Shown here: positions 7,875 to 16,364 of the stretch, one piece after another | Layout of the letters: every line of letters starts with the position of its first letter | Position numbering within the stretch: position 1 is the stretch's first letter | From: JAJFFW01 sp963922595 | GTDB taxonomy: Bacteria; Pseudomonadota; Alphaproteobacteria; Caulobacterales; Parvularculaceae | NCBI GenBank assembly: GCA_963922595.1 | Contig: CAWUIM010000004.1 | Location: forward strand, 35,129-99,128 | Direction: 5' to 3' | Length of the DNA stretch: 64,000 nt | The notes under the pieces: model-generated | The model's input: the letters and a program-made list of their open reading frames with translations, nothing else | Database searches by the model: none | Told to the model about the DNA's origin: nothing | Made by a program: the position numbers and the translations under genes

Positions 7875-9001
7875 TACGCCGCCCTCGCTTTCACGCGTTC
7901 ATAGGCCGCGCACCACGCGGCGATGAACGCGTCTGCATTTTCCTGGCTTGAATTCCACCCGAGCGACACGCGCAGGGCGCTCATCGCTTGCGCCTCATCT
8001 GCGCCCATCGCCGCGAGTACGTGGCTCGCCTTTACCTTGCCGGAGGAACAGGCCGAGCCCGACGAAACGGCGACGCCCGCAAGATCCATCGACATAAGCT
8101 GCGTTTCCGCCGAAAATCCGGGGGCGGAGAAACATAGCGTGCCCGGAAGACGCTCAGCGTCCGCGCCCCAGATATGGGCGCCCGCTGCGACGACAGCGGT
8201 TTCAATCTGATCGCGAAGCCGCGCGATCTCGTCAGCGCGCGCAAAGTCCGCGGCGACATCGCACGCCGCGCCAAGTCCCGCGATGGCGGGCGCGTTCGAC
8301 GTGCCTGCGCGCCGATTCATTTCGTGACCGCCGCCGCGCATTACCGGTGCAAGCGGCAGGTTCGGGCCAACGATCAAGGCGCCAACGCCGAGCGGGCCGC
8401 CGAATTTGTGACCGGTGAGGCTCATCATATCAGCGCCGAGCATCACAAAATTAACAGGAATTTTTCCAACCGCTTGCGCAGCGTCGACAAAGATCAAACC
8501 GCCCGCCTCATGGGTAATTTTTCCAGCCTCCGCCGCCGGTTGGATCACGCCCGTTTCGTTATTGGCGAGCATTAAGCAAACAAGAAACGCGCCGTCGCGC
8601 TCAAGGTCGTAGTCGGCCAGACGGTCTCGCAACCAATCCAGATCAGCGACGCCGCTTGATCGCACGGGGATCGTTTCAACGGGGAGGCTCGTGGCCTCTG
8701 CTGTCGCAATCACTGCAGGATGTTCTATTGCGCTTACAAAAAGGCGTTGCAGGTTCTTCACGCCGTTTATGGCATAGTGGATGCTTTCCGTGCCGCCGCT
8801 CGTGAAAATGACGCCGTTGACCGGCGCGTTCACCAGCCGTCGCACTGCTTCGCGTCCTTCTTCCACAAGCGCATGCGCGGCGCGGCCTTCAGCGTGTACG
8901 GACGATGCATTACCCGTCGCCGCCATGGCGCGCGCGACCGCGTCAATCGCCTCGGGGCGCGCAGGCGCTGTTGCGTTATGATCGAGATAATGGCGAATCA
9001 T
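7874..9001 (-). CDS. IscS/NifS-type cysteine desulfurase
   Basis: A 375-aa PLP-dependent aminotransferase class V enzyme of the group I (IscS/NifS) desulfurase type. It begins YLDHNATAPARPEA. The PLP lysine is in SLTGHKFGGP, and the persulfide cysteine is in the long loop SSGSACSSGKVKASHVL. Group I enzymes supply sulfur for Fe-S clusters and thiolation. Its position between iscR and sufB, with a second desulfurase (SufS) in the same operon, is the arrangement found in several alphaproteobacteria. It overlaps iscR by four bases. Confidence 0.92.
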   Translation of the reverse strand: MIRHYLDHNATAPARPEAIDAVARAMAATGNASSVHAEGRAAHALVEEGREAVRRLVNAPVNGVIFTSGGTESIHYAINGVKNLQRLFVSAIEHPAVIATAEATSLPVETIPVRSSGVADLDWLRDRLADYDLERDGAFLVCLMLANNETGVIQPAAEAGKITHEAGGLIFVDAAQAVGKIPVNFVMLGADMMSLTGHKFGGPLGVGALIVGPNLPLAPVMRGGGHEMNRRAGTSNAPAIAGLGAACDVAADFARADEIARLRDQIETAVVAAGAHIWGADAERLPGTLCFSAPGFSAETQLMSMDLAGVAVSSGSACSSGKVKASHVLAAMGADEAQAMSALRVSLGWNSSQENADAFIAAWCAAYERVKARAA

Positions 9002-9489
9002 TCCGCCGCCTCCACGGGCCGCCGATTCACGGAATTCGCATTTTCACGCGCGGGTGCGTTCACCGACGCCATGCCGAGGATGCGCCGCTCGACCACATCT
9101 TCCAGGCTTGCCGCATTGAGGAAAATTTCGATCTGGCGGCCAAGCTCATCCCATAGATCGTGGGTGAGGCAGCGCGCCGACGTACCCTGACAACCCTTCG
9201 CCGCGCCGGGGGCGCAGGCGGTTGTTTTGATCTCTTCGTCTACTGCGCCGACAATGTCGCTAACCCGGATCGCGTCTGGCCCGCGCGCCAGTGCGTAGCC
9301 GCCAGCGACGCCGCGTGCGCTTTCCACCAGACCGGCCCGCCGGAGCTTGGCGAAGAGCTGTTCCAGATAGGAAAGCGAAATGCCCTGACGGAGCGCGATT
9401 TCTGACAAGGCCACCGGCGCGCCGTCGGCGAACGCCGCCAGATCCGCCATCGCGGAAACAGCATACCGGCCTTTCGTCGTCAGTTTCAT
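8998..9489 (-). CDS. iscR: IscR, Rrf2-family Fe-S cluster sensor
   Basis: A 163-aa Rrf2-family regulator that probably senses Fe-S status and represses its own operon when holding a [2Fe-2S] cluster. The winged-helix DNA-binding part covers residues 1-65 (KGRYAVSAMADLA, then ISLSYLEQLFAKLRRAGLV). Three cysteines follow near residue 100 with spacing C-x7-C-x6-C, the last in ARCLTHDLW, which keeps the Cys-x2-His of the IscR cluster site. It is the first gene of the suf operon, and a likely IscR box lies 125 bases upstream. Confidence 0.93.
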   Translation of the reverse strand: MKLTTKGRYAVSAMADLAAFADGAPVALSEIALRQGISLSYLEQLFAKLRRAGLVESARGVAGGYALARGPDAIRVSDIVGAVDEEIKTTACAPGAAKGCQGTSARCLTHDLWDELGRQIEIFLNAASLEDVVERRILGMASVNAPARENANSVNRRPVEAAE

Positions 9490-9603
9490 CGGGTCCTGAT
9501 CCGTTCGTTCGCCTGTTGCGGATTTGCTGCAGATCGACGCTTTTATGGCGACACGCGCCGCATCTGTGCTATAGCCCGCGCCAGCAATGACGTCTTGATG
9601 GTG

Positions 9604-9633
9604 GACTTAAGAAATCCCACTAAAACAGTCAAC
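9604..9633 (-). promoter_or_regulatory. IscR type 1-like box over the suf promoter
   Basis: On the minus strand, TTGACTGTTTTAGTGGGAT (9632 to 9614) fits the E. coli IscR type 1 consensus core YYGACTRWWWYAGTCRRS with a single clear departure in the right half (AGTG for AGTC). Its left part doubles as a -35 element, TTGACT at 9627-9632. A weak -10 candidate, TAAGTC (9604-9609), follows after 17 bases. The site stands about 125 bases upstream of the iscR start, as expected for autoregulation. Transcription start and binding are not proven. Confidence 0.65.
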
Positions 9634-9646
9634 AATCAGAACGCCA

Positions 9647-9662
9647 AAAATCACGTGATTTT
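9647..9662. promoter_or_regulatory. perfect 16-bp palindrome between divergent genes
   Basis: AAAATCACGTGATTTT is a perfect palindrome in the 256-bp divergent spacer between iscR and the alpha/beta hydrolase gene. It lies 14 bases from the IscR-like box. A second, weaker dyad (GCGC on both sides of CATATA) follows at about 9670-9683. It looks like an operator for a dimeric regulator, and I cannot name the protein. The remaining spacer shows nothing else. Confidence 0.45.
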
Positions 9663-9745
9663 GCGGTTATGAGCGCCATATAGCGCACTTATCCAAGTGC
9701 GACACTCTGGCTTCCGTCGCCGCCAAGAAGCAAAAGGACGCTTTC

Positions 9746-10417
9746 ATGCCTGAAGTAATTTTCGCCGGACCGGAAGGCCGCCTTGAAGGGCGCTATCAAA
9801 AAGGCCGCGACGACAATCCGCCGGTGGCGCTGATCCTTCACCCGCACCCGCTGTTTGGCGGCACCATGAACAACCGCGCCTGTTACGAGCTTTATAATCT
9901 CTTCGCACGCAAAGGATTTTCTGTTTTGCGATTTAATTTCCGCGGCATCGGGCGCAGTCAGGGCGAATATGATCAAGGACAGGGCGAGCTTGCCGATGCT
10001 GCGACGGCGCTTGACTACCTGCAGTCGATGAACCCCAACGCGCCGTTCGCCTGGGTCGCGGGATTCTCATTCGGCTCCTGGATTTCAATGCAACTCCTGA
10101 TGCGCCGGCCGGAAATCGCGGGCTTTATCTCCGCGTCCGCCGCAGCAAATCTTTATGACTTTTCGTTTCTGGCGCCCTGCCCCTCTTCAGGGATCGTGAT
10201 CCACGGCGAGCACGACAAAATCTGTCCGCCGGAAGAAACCAAAGGCATGGTGGAGCGGACGCGCACCCAGAAAGGACGCAAGATCGAATTCAGCGTCCTG
10301 CCCGGCGCCGATCATTTCTTCGAAGAGCATATGGACGAGTTTTTGGCCATGGCGGAGGAATATCTGGACCGCCGGCTCGCCTACCATGAGCCCGAAGGGC
10401 CCTATCTGGAAGCGTAA
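9746..10417 (+). CDS. alpha/beta hydrolase
   Basis: A 223-aa serine hydrolase of the alpha/beta fold. The nucleophile elbow is GFSFGSW (Ser near residue 112). The oxyanion region is HPHPLFGGTMNN, the probable acid lies in HGEHDKICP near residue 155, and the catalytic histidine is in GADHFFEEH near the C-terminus. This architecture is shared with many short esterase or thioesterase-like proteins annotated only as alpha/beta hydrolase. The substrate is unknown. It is the single gene divergent from the suf operon. Confidence 0.88.
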   Translation: MPEVIFAGPEGRLEGRYQKGRDDNPPVALILHPHPLFGGTMNNRACYELYNLFARKGFSVLRFNFRGIGRSQGEYDQGQGELADAATALDYLQSMNPNAPFAWVAGFSFGSWISMQLLMRRPEIAGFISASAAANLYDFSFLAPCPSSGIVIHGEHDKICPPEETKGMVERTRTQKGRKIEFSVLPGADHFFEEHMDEFLAMAEEYLDRRLAYHEPEGPYLEA

Positions 10418-10532
10418 CGAGCCGACGCGGCGGCGCTAGGCGCTGTCGCCCCCTCAGCAATCGGCGTTTCTTAACGATTTGCCTCCATTGTGATAGCCTC
10501 TTCGCATTAGAAGGGGCATCGAGGGGATAATC

Positions 10533-10874
10533 GTGCTGAATGTTCTGACGCGGCTGTTTTCTGTGAAAACAGCGGACTTGGAAGCGAAGCTGCGCGGGGT
10601 CGATGGGTTCACCGGGTATGGCGAAATCGAATTCGCGGCTTATTCCTCAGGCGCGCGCTGCCTTGAAATTGAGGTGCGCGGCGCGGCGGGCGTTTCCGCA
10701 GACATTTACGTCAATGGGGCCATGGTCGGCGCCGTCAGCCTTAAAAATGGGCGTGCGGACGAATTTCTCGACACCCGTCATGGACACCCGGTGCCGCTCG
10801 TCAATGAGGGGGACGCCGTTGAAATCCGACAGAACGGCCAAACGGTGCTCGAAGGCGTGATGGTGCGCGACTAA
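10533..10874 (+). CDS. small beta-rich protein of unknown function
   Basis: A 113-aa protein without signal peptide or membrane segment. After a 20-residue N-terminal helix-like part it alternates short strands: GYGEIEFAAYSSGARCLEIEVRG, an ADIYVNGAMVGAVSL strand pair and GDAVEIRQNGQTVLEG. The pattern resembles the single-domain beta modules whose core reads 'VNG..VG', found repeated in some secreted proteins, but I cannot name the family with certainty. The start is GTG at 10533 with GAGGGG nine bases upstream. It converges on the DUF1439 gene with eight bases between. Confidence 0.6.
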   Translation: MLNVLTRLFSVKTADLEAKLRGVDGFTGYGEIEFAAYSSGARCLEIEVRGAAGVSADIYVNGAMVGAVSLKNGRADEFLDTRHGHPVPLVNEGDAVEIRQNGQTVLEGVMVRD

Positions 10875-10882
10875 TGCGCCGC

Positions 10883-11455
10883 TTATGACTGATCAAGACC
10901 GAGCGTAATCACCAGATGCTCGTCCTTCACGACCACATCGCGCAGCAATAATCGCGCGGCGCGTTTCGGTGTTTCCTCTCCAGTGAGCACGTAAAGCGGG
11001 CGCTCTTCGTAGAACTCCTTGATCGCCAATTTGATGACGCCGTGTGCGCGATCGGAATACCGCTCTGGAATACCCTGTATCTTAAGCGCTTCAATCTCAG
11101 GGTCTGTTAAATAAAAAGCCGCTTCATCCGCACGGTAATCAATAGCCCCTGAAAGATCGACTGCGCCATAGATCGGCGCCGCAATATCACCGATCTTGAT
11201 ATCAAGCGCCACGTCAACGCCAGCTGCAACGCGATCACTTTCTTCCACCAGGTCAACACGCGGCTTATCAACCGTGACGTCGAAGACGCGCATATAGGAT
11301 CGCGTCACCGGCGCACGCTCCTGAAGGACCCGCTCGATTGCGCCCTCAGAGAATCGGAAAACGTGGGTTCGGTTAGCTGAATACCAGAGAACACCGGCGC
11401 CGATCACCAGTAAGAAGATAACAACCGCGGCGCCGTTCTTTACCGTTGAATTCAT
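10883..11455 (-). CDS. DUF1439-type membrane-anchored protein
   Basis: A 190-aa protein with an N-terminal membrane anchor (AAVVIFLLVIGAGVLWY, residues 9-25) and a periplasmic domain resembling DUF1439, the YceB-like lipid-binding fold. Conserved-looking segments are FRFSEGAIERVLQERAPVTR, which is near the domain start, and AVDLSGAIDYRADEAAFYLTDPEI. ATG at 11455 is preferred because GGAGG sits seven bases upstream; an upstream in-frame start at 11506 would place a charged leader before the anchor. It follows der after 53 bases. It lacks the lipobox of YceB and is held by a transmembrane helix instead. Confidence 0.65.
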   Translation of the reverse strand: MNSTVKNGAAVVIFLLVIGAGVLWYSANRTHVFRFSEGAIERVLQERAPVTRSYMRVFDVTVDKPRVDLVEESDRVAAGVDVALDIKIGDIAAPIYGAVDLSGAIDYRADEAAFYLTDPEIEALKIQGIPERYSDRAHGVIKLAIKEFYEERPLYVLTGEETPKRAARLLLRDVVVKDEHLVITLGLDQS

Positions 11456-11508
11456 GAATTCGCCTCCCTGCGCTTCTTCACGTAAGCGGTTTCGATAACG
11501 GATCAAGA

Positions 11509-12894
11509 TTAACGGCGGTTATCCGATTTCGCGTAAGGATTGTCCGGTTTTTTCAAGATAAGCCGGATTGGGACAGCTGGAATATCGAAAGCCTCCCGGA
11601 TCGAATTAACCAAATACCGCTTATAAGATGCCGGCACATCGTCCGCACGCGTACATTGCGCCACAAAAGTCGGCGGACGCGTCTTCGTCTGCGCGATATA
11701 CCGCAATTTTATGCGCTGGCCTGAAACAGCCGGCGGCGGATGGCGTTCGGTCGCATCGCGCAGCCAGGTATTGAGGTCGGGCGTTTTTACTCTGGCGTTC
11801 CAATCAACATAAACCGACGTCACCGCCGGCATCAGCCGGTCGATATTCCGGCCCGTAAGAGCGGAAAAAAAGACAAGCGGCGCGCCCGGCGCTTGGGGCA
11901 AAAGCCGCGACGCCTTTTCGCGCAAGTCGCGCGCTGCGGCGTCTTTATCCTCGATCAAATCCCATTTGTTTACGGCGATCACAAGCGCCCGGCCCTCACG
12001 AATGACGAGATCGGCGATTTGCAGATCCTGTTTTTCAAAAGGGCTTTCTGCATCAATGAGCAATGTCACGACCTCGGCAAACTGGATCGCCCGCAATGAG
12101 TCCGCAACGGAGAGCTTTTCGAGCTTCGACTGCACGCGAGATTTCTTTCGCATGCCGGCGGTGTCGAAGAGCTTCACCGGCCATTCCCGGTCAGGCCCTT
12201 GCCAGCGCCATTCGACGGAAATCGAATCGCGCGTTATCCCCGCTTCCGGCCCCGTAAGCAGGCGATCTTCGCCGATCATCCGATTGATAAGCGTGGATTT
12301 GCCGGCGTTTGGCCGCCCAACGATCGCAAGACGCAATGGCTTCAAGGGATCGTCCCACCCCTCTTCTTCCGCATCCGGCTGAACATCGTGCTCTGCGGCC
12401 GCTTCCAGATGGGGCTCGAGGGCAATGAAGAGATCGGCCATGCCCTCGCCGTGTTCGGCCGAAATCGCGATTGGCTCGCCCATGCCGAGACTATACGCAT
12501 CATAGACGCCCTCCGCGCCCTTAGCGCCTTCGGCTTTATTTGCAAGCAAGAGAACGGGCTTGTCAGCCGCCCGCAAGAGGCTCGCGAACGACTCGTCCAA
12601 AGGCGTGAGCCCGGCACGAGCGTCGTAAACAAATAAACAAAGATCAGCCTCTTCGACGGCGCGATCGGTTTGTTGGCGCATCCGCCCTTCAAGCAACCGC
12701 TCCGGCGCCTCTTCGAGGCCCGGCGTGTCGATCAAGATCGCGATATGATCTCCGAGCTTCGCCTCGCCTTCTCGGCGGTCGCGCGTCACGCCCGGCGTAT
12801 CATCAACGAGCGCAAGGCGTTTGCCCACGAGCCTGTTGAACAGCGTCGACTTGCCCACATTCGGCCGTCCGACGATCGCGATTTTCAACGGCAT
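11509..12894 (-). CDS. der: Der (EngA) ribosome assembly GTPase
   Basis: A 461-aa GTPase with two tandem G domains, the hallmark of Der. P-loops are GRPNVGKSTLFN (residues 8-19) and GRPNAGKSTLIN (about 193-204). The switch and G4 motifs DTPG, NKAE, DTAG and NKWD are present. The C-terminal KH-like domain ends with RLILKKPDNPYAKSDNRR. Der is essential for 50S subunit maturation. It follows bamB after 22 bases, the order bamB-der being widely conserved in proteobacteria. Confidence 0.97.
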   Translation of the reverse strand: MPLKIAIVGRPNVGKSTLFNRLVGKRLALVDDTPGVTRDRREGEAKLGDHIAILIDTPGLEEAPERLLEGRMRQQTDRAVEEADLCLFVYDARAGLTPLDESFASLLRAADKPVLLLANKAEGAKGAEGVYDAYSLGMGEPIAISAEHGEGMADLFIALEPHLEAAAEHDVQPDAEEEGWDDPLKPLRLAIVGRPNAGKSTLINRMIGEDRLLTGPEAGITRDSISVEWRWQGPDREWPVKLFDTAGMRKKSRVQSKLEKLSVADSLRAIQFAEVVTLLIDAESPFEKQDLQIADLVIREGRALVIAVNKWDLIEDKDAAARDLREKASRLLPQAPGAPLVFFSALTGRNIDRLMPAVTSVYVDWNARVKTPDLNTWLRDATERHPPPAVSGQRIKLRYIAQTKTRPPTFVAQCTRADDVPASYKRYLVNSIREAFDIPAVPIRLILKKPDNPYAKSDNRR

Positions 12895-12916
12895 GGGCGG
12901 CCCGCCTTCAAGAACC

Positions 12917-14332
12917 CTACTTCAAGGCGTAGAGCTTGCCTTTTTCCGTCAGCACAAAGATTTTCTCGTCTGCAACAATCGGCGAGACGACCGAGCCGTC
13001 GCTGATTTTTCTTCGGTCGAGAACTGCGCCGCTTTGAGGCGCCACCTTGATGACCTCGCCGTCCGACGAGTTAAGCACCAGATGATCCCCGACGAGCACA
13101 GGGCCCGCCCAGGTGATGCGTCCCTTGCGCTTCTTCTCATTCTTATAGCGGGTGAGCTGCTCCACCCACACGACGGCGCCGTCATTACGGGCGATGCAGA
13201 CAAGCTCGGCGTCGACGGAAACGATATAGATATAGTCGCCAGCGACCCATGGCATTTGAAGGCTGGCGATCGGCGCCTCCCAGGCGCGGTTGCCGGTTCT
13301 GATATCGATCGCCGCCAGCCGGCCTGCGTGGGAAACGACATACACAAGACCACGGTCGATCACCGGCGCGCCCGCGATATCATTAAGCGTTGAAAGCGCC
13401 GTCAGCCGCGTATTGCGCACGAGGGTGTCATTCCAGACAGAGCGGCCGGAGTCCGACAAAAAGGCGATCAACTCGCCGGAAGAAAAAGGTGCGACAACAA
13501 GGTCGCCTGCGGCGGCGGGGCTCGCCGATGAGAGAATCCGCGCCGCTTCTTCAAAGGACTGAAACGACCACTCCTGCGATCCGTCCGTCTGCGACAGTGC
13601 GAAGAGCTGGTTCGTGTTCGTGACAAAATAGACTGCGCCGCGATAGGCGGTCGGCGCGGTGCGAACCGGCGCATCCGTTTCCACCCGCCATAATTCCTCG
13701 CCAGTCTCAGCATTGAGCGCAGCGGCGAAACCGAAGCCGGAGGTGATAAATAGACGTCCGCCATCGTATGCGACGCCGCCGCCGAACCCAATCTCGGAGG
13801 GCGACGATCTGTTGAGTATTTCGCGTATACGGAATTTTTCTTTCAACTCCGGCGCAAGCTCCGTACGCCATAGACGATCGCCGCTTTCCATGTCGATCGC
13901 AGAGACGCGCGCTTCGGCGTCGATTACGTAGATATTTCCGTCGGCGGCGACCGGCGGCGATGTGAGGCGCGCCCGCCGCGATGATTCCGCGTCGATGTCC
14001 GTCTTCCAGATTTCTTCCAGACTGACTTCGGCGCTCAGATGATGGAGCGTGTGATCAGCTTCGCCGCCAGGCTGCGGCCAGGAGACGTTGCGGTATGACG
14101 GCGGCACATCGATCAGAACACCCGCGAAACGCGGATCGGCTTCGACGGTCTCATCGAGGGCGAGAATAGAAATGCGCTCGTCATCCTCTTCTTTTTCAGC
14201 CTTGGCTTTTTCTTCATCGCCGTCAAATATCCCGGTCACCCGGTCGAGAACCGGATTTGAAGAACAAGCGGAAAGAAGGACGCAGCCGGCCAGAAGGACC
14301 AGCCAGTCGCCTGTAGTGCGGGTTTTAATCAT
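12917..14332 (-). CDS. bamB: BamB-like outer-membrane assembly lipoprotein
   Basis: A 471-aa lipoprotein with a signal peptide and the lipobox LLSAC (Cys near residue 23). An acidic linker follows (EEKAKAEKEEDDER). The rest is a PQQ-type beta-propeller of repeated strands, with recognisable blades such as VSAIDMESGDRLWRTEL, then AALNAETGEELWRVET and ALSQTDGSQEWSFQSF. BamB is an accessory subunit of the BAM complex that inserts beta-barrel proteins. The protein is longer than E. coli BamB (392 aa), mainly through the N-terminal acidic region. The der neighbourhood supports the call. Confidence 0.9.
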   Translation of the reverse strand: MIKTRTTGDWLVLLAGCVLLSACSSNPVLDRVTGIFDGDEEKAKAEKEEDDERISILALDETVEADPRFAGVLIDVPPSYRNVSWPQPGGEADHTLHHLSAEVSLEEIWKTDIDAESSRRARLTSPPVAADGNIYVIDAEARVSAIDMESGDRLWRTELAPELKEKFRIREILNRSSPSEIGFGGGVAYDGGRLFITSGFGFAAALNAETGEELWRVETDAPVRTAPTAYRGAVYFVTNTNQLFALSQTDGSQEWSFQSFEEAARILSSASPAAAGDLVVAPFSSGELIAFLSDSGRSVWNDTLVRNTRLTALSTLNDIAGAPVIDRGLVYVVSHAGRLAAIDIRTGNRAWEAPIASLQMPWVAGDYIYIVSVDAELVCIARNDGAVVWVEQLTRYKNEKKRKGRITWAGPVLVGDHLVLNSSDGEVIKVAPQSGAVLDRRKISDGSVVSPIVADEKIFVLTEKGKLYALK

Positions 14333-14335
14333 GAT

Positions 14336-15274
14336 TTACTCTTGCGGCTCCGGGTTGTCGTTCGCCCCAGCGGTATCTTCTGGTTCAGGCTCGGCCGTCG
14401 CCTCTTCGCCTTCAACATTCTCTTCCACGCGCGCGTCAGAAGCGGGCGGTTCCGCCACTTCAAGAACCGGCGCGTCCTGGCTTGTCACGCCGTGGTCGTG
14501 ACCATCATCGGCGCTGTGACCGTCGCCAATAAAACCCTCGATCGCGTCGAGCGACGGCGATGTCCGTTCAAGCGACTTGCTGAGATCGTTCGCCTGCAAA
14601 TCTTTTGTGATATTAACGCCCGCTTTTCCGGACACTGCTAGCGCAGCCAATTCTTCCGCACGAATGCGTACAGCCTGCGGCGCATCCGGGCTTTCGGCGG
14701 CGCGCTCAAAAATCGCCTTGGCGGTTTCATAGTCGCCCACATTCAGCGCGGCGACGCCTGCGATTTCTCGCGCATAAAATCCGATTGCTGATGAATCATT
14801 TTGTAATTCGCCAAGGTCGGAAAGAACCGCGTCGCGGCCGTCTTCGAGCGCCAGCGAGGCCGCACGTAACCGGGCCAAATGTTTCATCCTTTTCGGCGCG
14901 GCGCCGTCCCCATAAATGGCGCGGTAAATCTCAAGCGCGGCGAGCCGTTCACCGCCGCCGGCGAGCGAGGCCGCGCGCCGCATGTCGGACAGGACCGCAT
15001 ATCCGGCGCTCGCCTCATCTTTGAAAGACGCGAGCGCCGCCCGCCCCGCTTCCGGGTCTTCTTCGAGCGTACGCACCGCCTCTTCAAAGCCAATCGCGCT
15101 TTTTTCTGCAGCGCTGTTCTTTTGCGCCGACCAGAATTGCATGCCGGCCACCAGCGCAACGATCGCCGCGGCCCCGCCAATCAGGAGAGGGCCGTTCTTC
15201 TGGAAAAATTGCGCTTGATCATCTTCCGCAAGATTTTGGTCTACTTCGCGTAAGATACTTTCATCGTTCGCCAC
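14336..15274 (-). CDS. YfgM-like membrane TPR protein
   Basis: A 312-aa protein with a cytoplasmic N-terminus (residues 1-27), one membrane segment (PLLIGGAAAIVALVAGMQFW) and a periplasmic region of helical repeats, such as EEAVRTLEEDPEAGRAAL, with a later repeat at NVGDYETAKAIFERAAE. It ends in a very acidic, low-complexity tail of about 65 residues. It matches the YfgM/tetratricopeptide family that attends SecYEG and periplasmic chaperones and lies next to bamB-der, as in enterobacteria. The acidic tail is not present in E. coli YfgM. It stops three bases before the bamB start. Confidence 0.85.
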   Translation of the reverse strand: MANDESILREVDQNLAEDDQAQFFQKNGPLLIGGAAAIVALVAGMQFWSAQKNSAAEKSAIGFEEAVRTLEEDPEAGRAALASFKDEASAGYAVLSDMRRAASLAGGGERLAALEIYRAIYGDGAAPKRMKHLARLRAASLALEDGRDAVLSDLGELQNDSSAIGFYAREIAGVAALNVGDYETAKAIFERAAESPDAPQAVRIRAEELAALAVSGKAGVNITKDLQANDLSKSLERTSPSLDAIEGFIGDGHSADDGHDHGVTSQDAPVLEVAEPPASDARVEENVEGEEATAEPEPEDTAGANDNPEPQE

Positions 15275-15403
15275 TGCAACGCCTTTTAAGTCATGGGGCC
15301 GATCTTGGGGCGACCGGCTCTTATCGTTCCCAAGCGTGAGGTTCTATCGACGTTTAAGCGCGCGCGCAACGCAAAGTGGGGCCGAATCCAGGGGCCGCCG
15401 CGG

Positions 15404-16249
15404 TCACGATGACTTAACCGTTTTCTCTGGCGCGACGCCGAGGCGATAAACTTGCGCTGGCTCGGGGAACGTGCGCGCGCGCACCTCGCTTGCATATTGC
15501 CCGGCGGCGTCATTGATCGCGGTTTTCAGGGAGCCGTAGCGTTTCACGAATTTCGGGGTCCAGTCGAAGACGCCCAACATATCCTGCGTCACGAGAATCT
15601 GGCCGTCGCACGCCGACGAGGCGCCGATGCCGATCGTCGGGATATCAACGCGTTCGGTGATTTCACGCGCGAGATCCTCCGCGACGCCCTCGATAACCAG
15701 CGCAAAGGCGCCGGCCGCGGCAGTCGCCTCCGCCTCCGCCATGATCTCTGCGCGCTCTTCTTCGGTGCGCCCTTTGGCTTTGAAGCCGCCGGTGACGTTC
15801 ACCGCTTGCGGTCGTAAACCCACATGACCCATGACGGGCACGCCGCGCTCCACCAAAAACTTGATAATGTTCGCCGCATATTGGCCGCTCTCAAGCTTGA
15901 CGGCCTGCGCGCCCGTCTCGGCAAGAATGCGTGAAGCGTTGCGGAACGCCTCTTCCGGTCCGGCTTCGTAACTGCCGAAGGGCATGTCCACGACTACCAT
16001 CGCTTGGTCAGCGCCGCGCATCACCGCCTTGCCGTGCATGATCATCATATCGAGCGTAACGCCGACAGTGGAAGTCAGCCCGTGAACAACCATGCCCACG
16101 CTGTCGCCCACGAGCAAAAGGTCGCAATGCCCATCGAGAATGGACGCTGTCGGCGCGTCATAGGCTGTTAAGCAAACGATCGGCTCGCCTCCCTTGCGCA
16201 TCCTGATATCGGCGGCGGTGAGGCGTTTACCTTTTGACTGTGCTGACAT
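15404..16249 (-). CDS. panB: PanB ketopantoate hydroxymethyltransferase
   Basis: A 281-aa enzyme that makes ketopantoate from 2-oxoisovalerate and 5,10-methylenetetrahydrofolate, the first step of pantothenate (coenzyme A) synthesis. Family segments seen are ADIRMRKGGEPIVCLTAYDA, LLVGDSVGMVVHG (metal-binding Asp), VMGHVGLRPQ and IGIGASSACDGQILVTQDMLG. The length is typical. No panC or panD is adjacent. The 129-bp gap to the YfgM-like gene (15275-15403) shows no gene. Confidence 0.97.
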   Translation of the reverse strand: MSAQSKGKRLTAADIRMRKGGEPIVCLTAYDAPTASILDGHCDLLLVGDSVGMVVHGLTSTVGVTLDMMIMHGKAVMRGADQAMVVVDMPFGSYEAGPEEAFRNASRILAETGAQAVKLESGQYAANIIKFLVERGVPVMGHVGLRPQAVNVTGGFKAKGRTEEERAEIMAEAEATAAAGAFALVIEGVAEDLAREITERVDIPTIGIGASSACDGQILVTQDMLGVFDWTPKFVKRYGSLKTAINDAAGQYASEVRARTFPEPAQVYRLGVAPEKTVKSS

Positions 16250-16364
16250 GAACCATCCCTAACTTCGCGCGCTTGATATAAGAACTTTCCTTGCCGCAAA
16301 CAAAGAAAATTGGCGTGATCAAACCGATACAACCGCGTAATGCGCTGTAATAAAAGGAAAATTT

